DNA of 7,070 nt, taken from assembly GCA_002684755.1 (NCBI GenBank), contig NYVS01000091.1:5079-12148 (forward strand), given 5' to 3'. This document shows positions 6,487 to 7,070 of this stretch, piece after piece. Origin of the DNA: Phycisphaerae bacterium. Lineage in GTDB: Bacteria > Planctomycetota > Phycisphaerae > Phycisphaerales > SM1A02. The notes beneath the pieces are model-generated. The model searched no databases. It saw only the letters and a list, made by a program, of their open reading frames with translations, and was not told the origin of the DNA. Position 1 is the stretch's first letter. The number at the start of each line of letters is the position of its first letter. A program made the translations under genes and the position numbers.

Positions 6487-6666
6487 CGTTCGCGTCGCGA
6501 GGCCCGCAGGCGAGCGTCACAGGGGGACTTTTTTCACATTTGGAACCGCAACTGAGCCTGGATCCCGGTCTGGTCGATGGAAAACGGGACCGAGTACGGC
6601 GAGAATGCCCTGCTACCTCAGACCAAGCACTCGCTCGAGTGCACCTCGAACCGGAGACAGTCGACC
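6487..6666. promoter_or_regulatory. Divergent promoter region of rarA and glmS
   Basis: These 180 bp separate two outward-reading genes and must hold both promoters unless glmS is driven from further away. A short AT-rich island at about 6528-6545 (CTTTTTTCACATTTGG) is the obvious compositional break, and TTCACA (6533-6538) resembles a -35 element for glmS. No matching -10 hexamer sits 16-18 bases downstream, so no promoter is claimed exactly. There is no sign of a glmS ribozyme core or other known riboswitch by eye. Confidence 0.4.
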
Positions 6667-7070
6667 ATGTGTGGCATCGTCGCGTACATCGGACATCGTG
6701 AAGCGACCCCCATCCTGCTTGAAGGTCTGAAGCGGCTTGAGTATCGGGGATACGACTCGGCGGGCGTGGCGGTGTTGCGCGACGATCGAGACGAATCCGA
6801 AGCCCTTGATCTCGTGAAGAGCGTGGGACGAGTCCGCGTCCTCGAGGATGCGATCACCGAGCACGGCGGACTTCCCGGTTCCATCGGCATCGCCCACACC
6901 CGGTGGGCGACCCACGGCGGTGTGACGGAGGCGAATGCGCATCCGCATCGTGACGACGCCTCTCTCGGACACGGCATCGCGATCATCCACAACGGAATCA
7001 TCGAGAACTACCAGTCGCTCCGGACCTGGCTCACCGACAAGGGCCACGTCTTCGAGAGCGAGACGGACAC
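6667..7070 (+). CDS. glmS: Glucosamine-6-phosphate synthase (isomerizing), N-terminal part
   Basis: GlmS makes glucosamine-6-phosphate from fructose-6-phosphate and glutamine, the first committed step toward UDP-GlcNAc for peptidoglycan and LPS. Only the first 134 codons are present; with a usual length near 610 residues, about four-fifths, including both sugar-isomerase domains, lie beyond the right edge. What is visible is the glutaminase domain. It starts MCGIVAYIG, with the N-terminal nucleophile Cys2 exposed after Met removal, and continues with LEYRGYDSAG (24-33), HTRWATHG (77-84), NAHPH (90-94) and HNGIIENY (108-115). These set it apart from PurF and AsnB. ATG 6667 is preceded by GGAG at 6653-6656, ten bases away, and is fixed by the need for Cys at position 2. 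It diverges from rarA. Confidence 0.95.
   Translation, partial: MCGIVAYIGHREATPILLEGLKRLEYRGYDSAGVAVLRDDRDESEALDLVKSVGRVRVLEDAITEHGGLPGSIGIAHTRWATHGGVTEANAHPHRDDASLGHGIAIIHNGIIENYQSLRTWLTDKGHVFESETD

Noticed and set aside
5428..6555. + strand open frame of 375 codons opposite rarA
   Set aside because: Antisense of the most conserved part of RarA. Stops are rare there because of G/C-ending codons, and no family features are seen.
6487..6666. glmS ribozyme or riboswitch ahead of glmS
   Set aside because: The ribozyme is known mainly from Firmicutes, and no nested double-pseudoknot core is visible in the 180-bp gap.
1..7070. Mobile element, CRISPR array, prophage, toxin-antitoxin or defence island
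   Set aside because: No transposase or integrase motif, terminal inverted repeats, spaced direct repeats or compositional break were seen. The genes are typical chromosomal housekeeping genes.

Overview
This is a GC-rich window (roughly two-thirds G+C by eye) from a bacterial chromosome, carrying mostly housekeeping genes. A small secreted protein ends in a VPAPG motif, a short hydrophobic stretch and an Arg-rich tail, which is the planctomycetal (Phycisphaerae-like) form of the PEP-CTERM sorting signal. That tail and its GWDF N-terminal motif are the main reasons for suggesting a Planctomycetota/Phycisphaerales source. This is an inference from protein style, since the window has no rRNA or other phylogenetic marker.

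Layout. From 1 to about 930 there is a multi-pass membrane protein of unknown function on the + strand, closed by a perfect 12-bp GAAA-capped hairpin. After a non-coding stretch comes the PEP-CTERM-type secreted protein (+, 1183-1821). It converges on a block of four minus-strand genes that reads, in transcription order, rarA (replication fork/recombination AAA+ ATPase, 6486-5110), 5-formyltetrahydrofolate cyclo-ligase (5113-4547, ATGA overlap with rarA), a membrane-anchored LysM + YkuD L,D-transpeptidase (4320-3085) and pdxA (pyridoxal-phosphate synthesis, 3020-1953). At the right edge glmS (glucosamine-6-phosphate synthase) starts divergently at 6667 and runs out of the window.

How the genes relate. 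rarA and the cyclo-ligase are translationally coupled. The L,D-transpeptidase has its own strong Shine-Dalgarno site behind a 226-bp gap, so it may start a separate unit that pdxA follows after 64 bp. glmS (amino-sugar precursor) and the L,D-transpeptidase (peptidoglycan cross-linking) share a cell-wall theme, and pdxA and the cyclo-ligase are cofactor/one-carbon genes, but nothing here shows a dedicated pathway.

I found no mobile element, CRISPR array, tRNA, rRNA, toxin-antitoxin or defence system, and no convincing undescribed system. The points worth a second look are modest: a hairpin built on a perfect SD/anti-SD-like sequence, a strong excess of GATC, the divergent C-terminus of RarA, the transpeptidase architecture and its structured leader, and the unidentified membrane protein.
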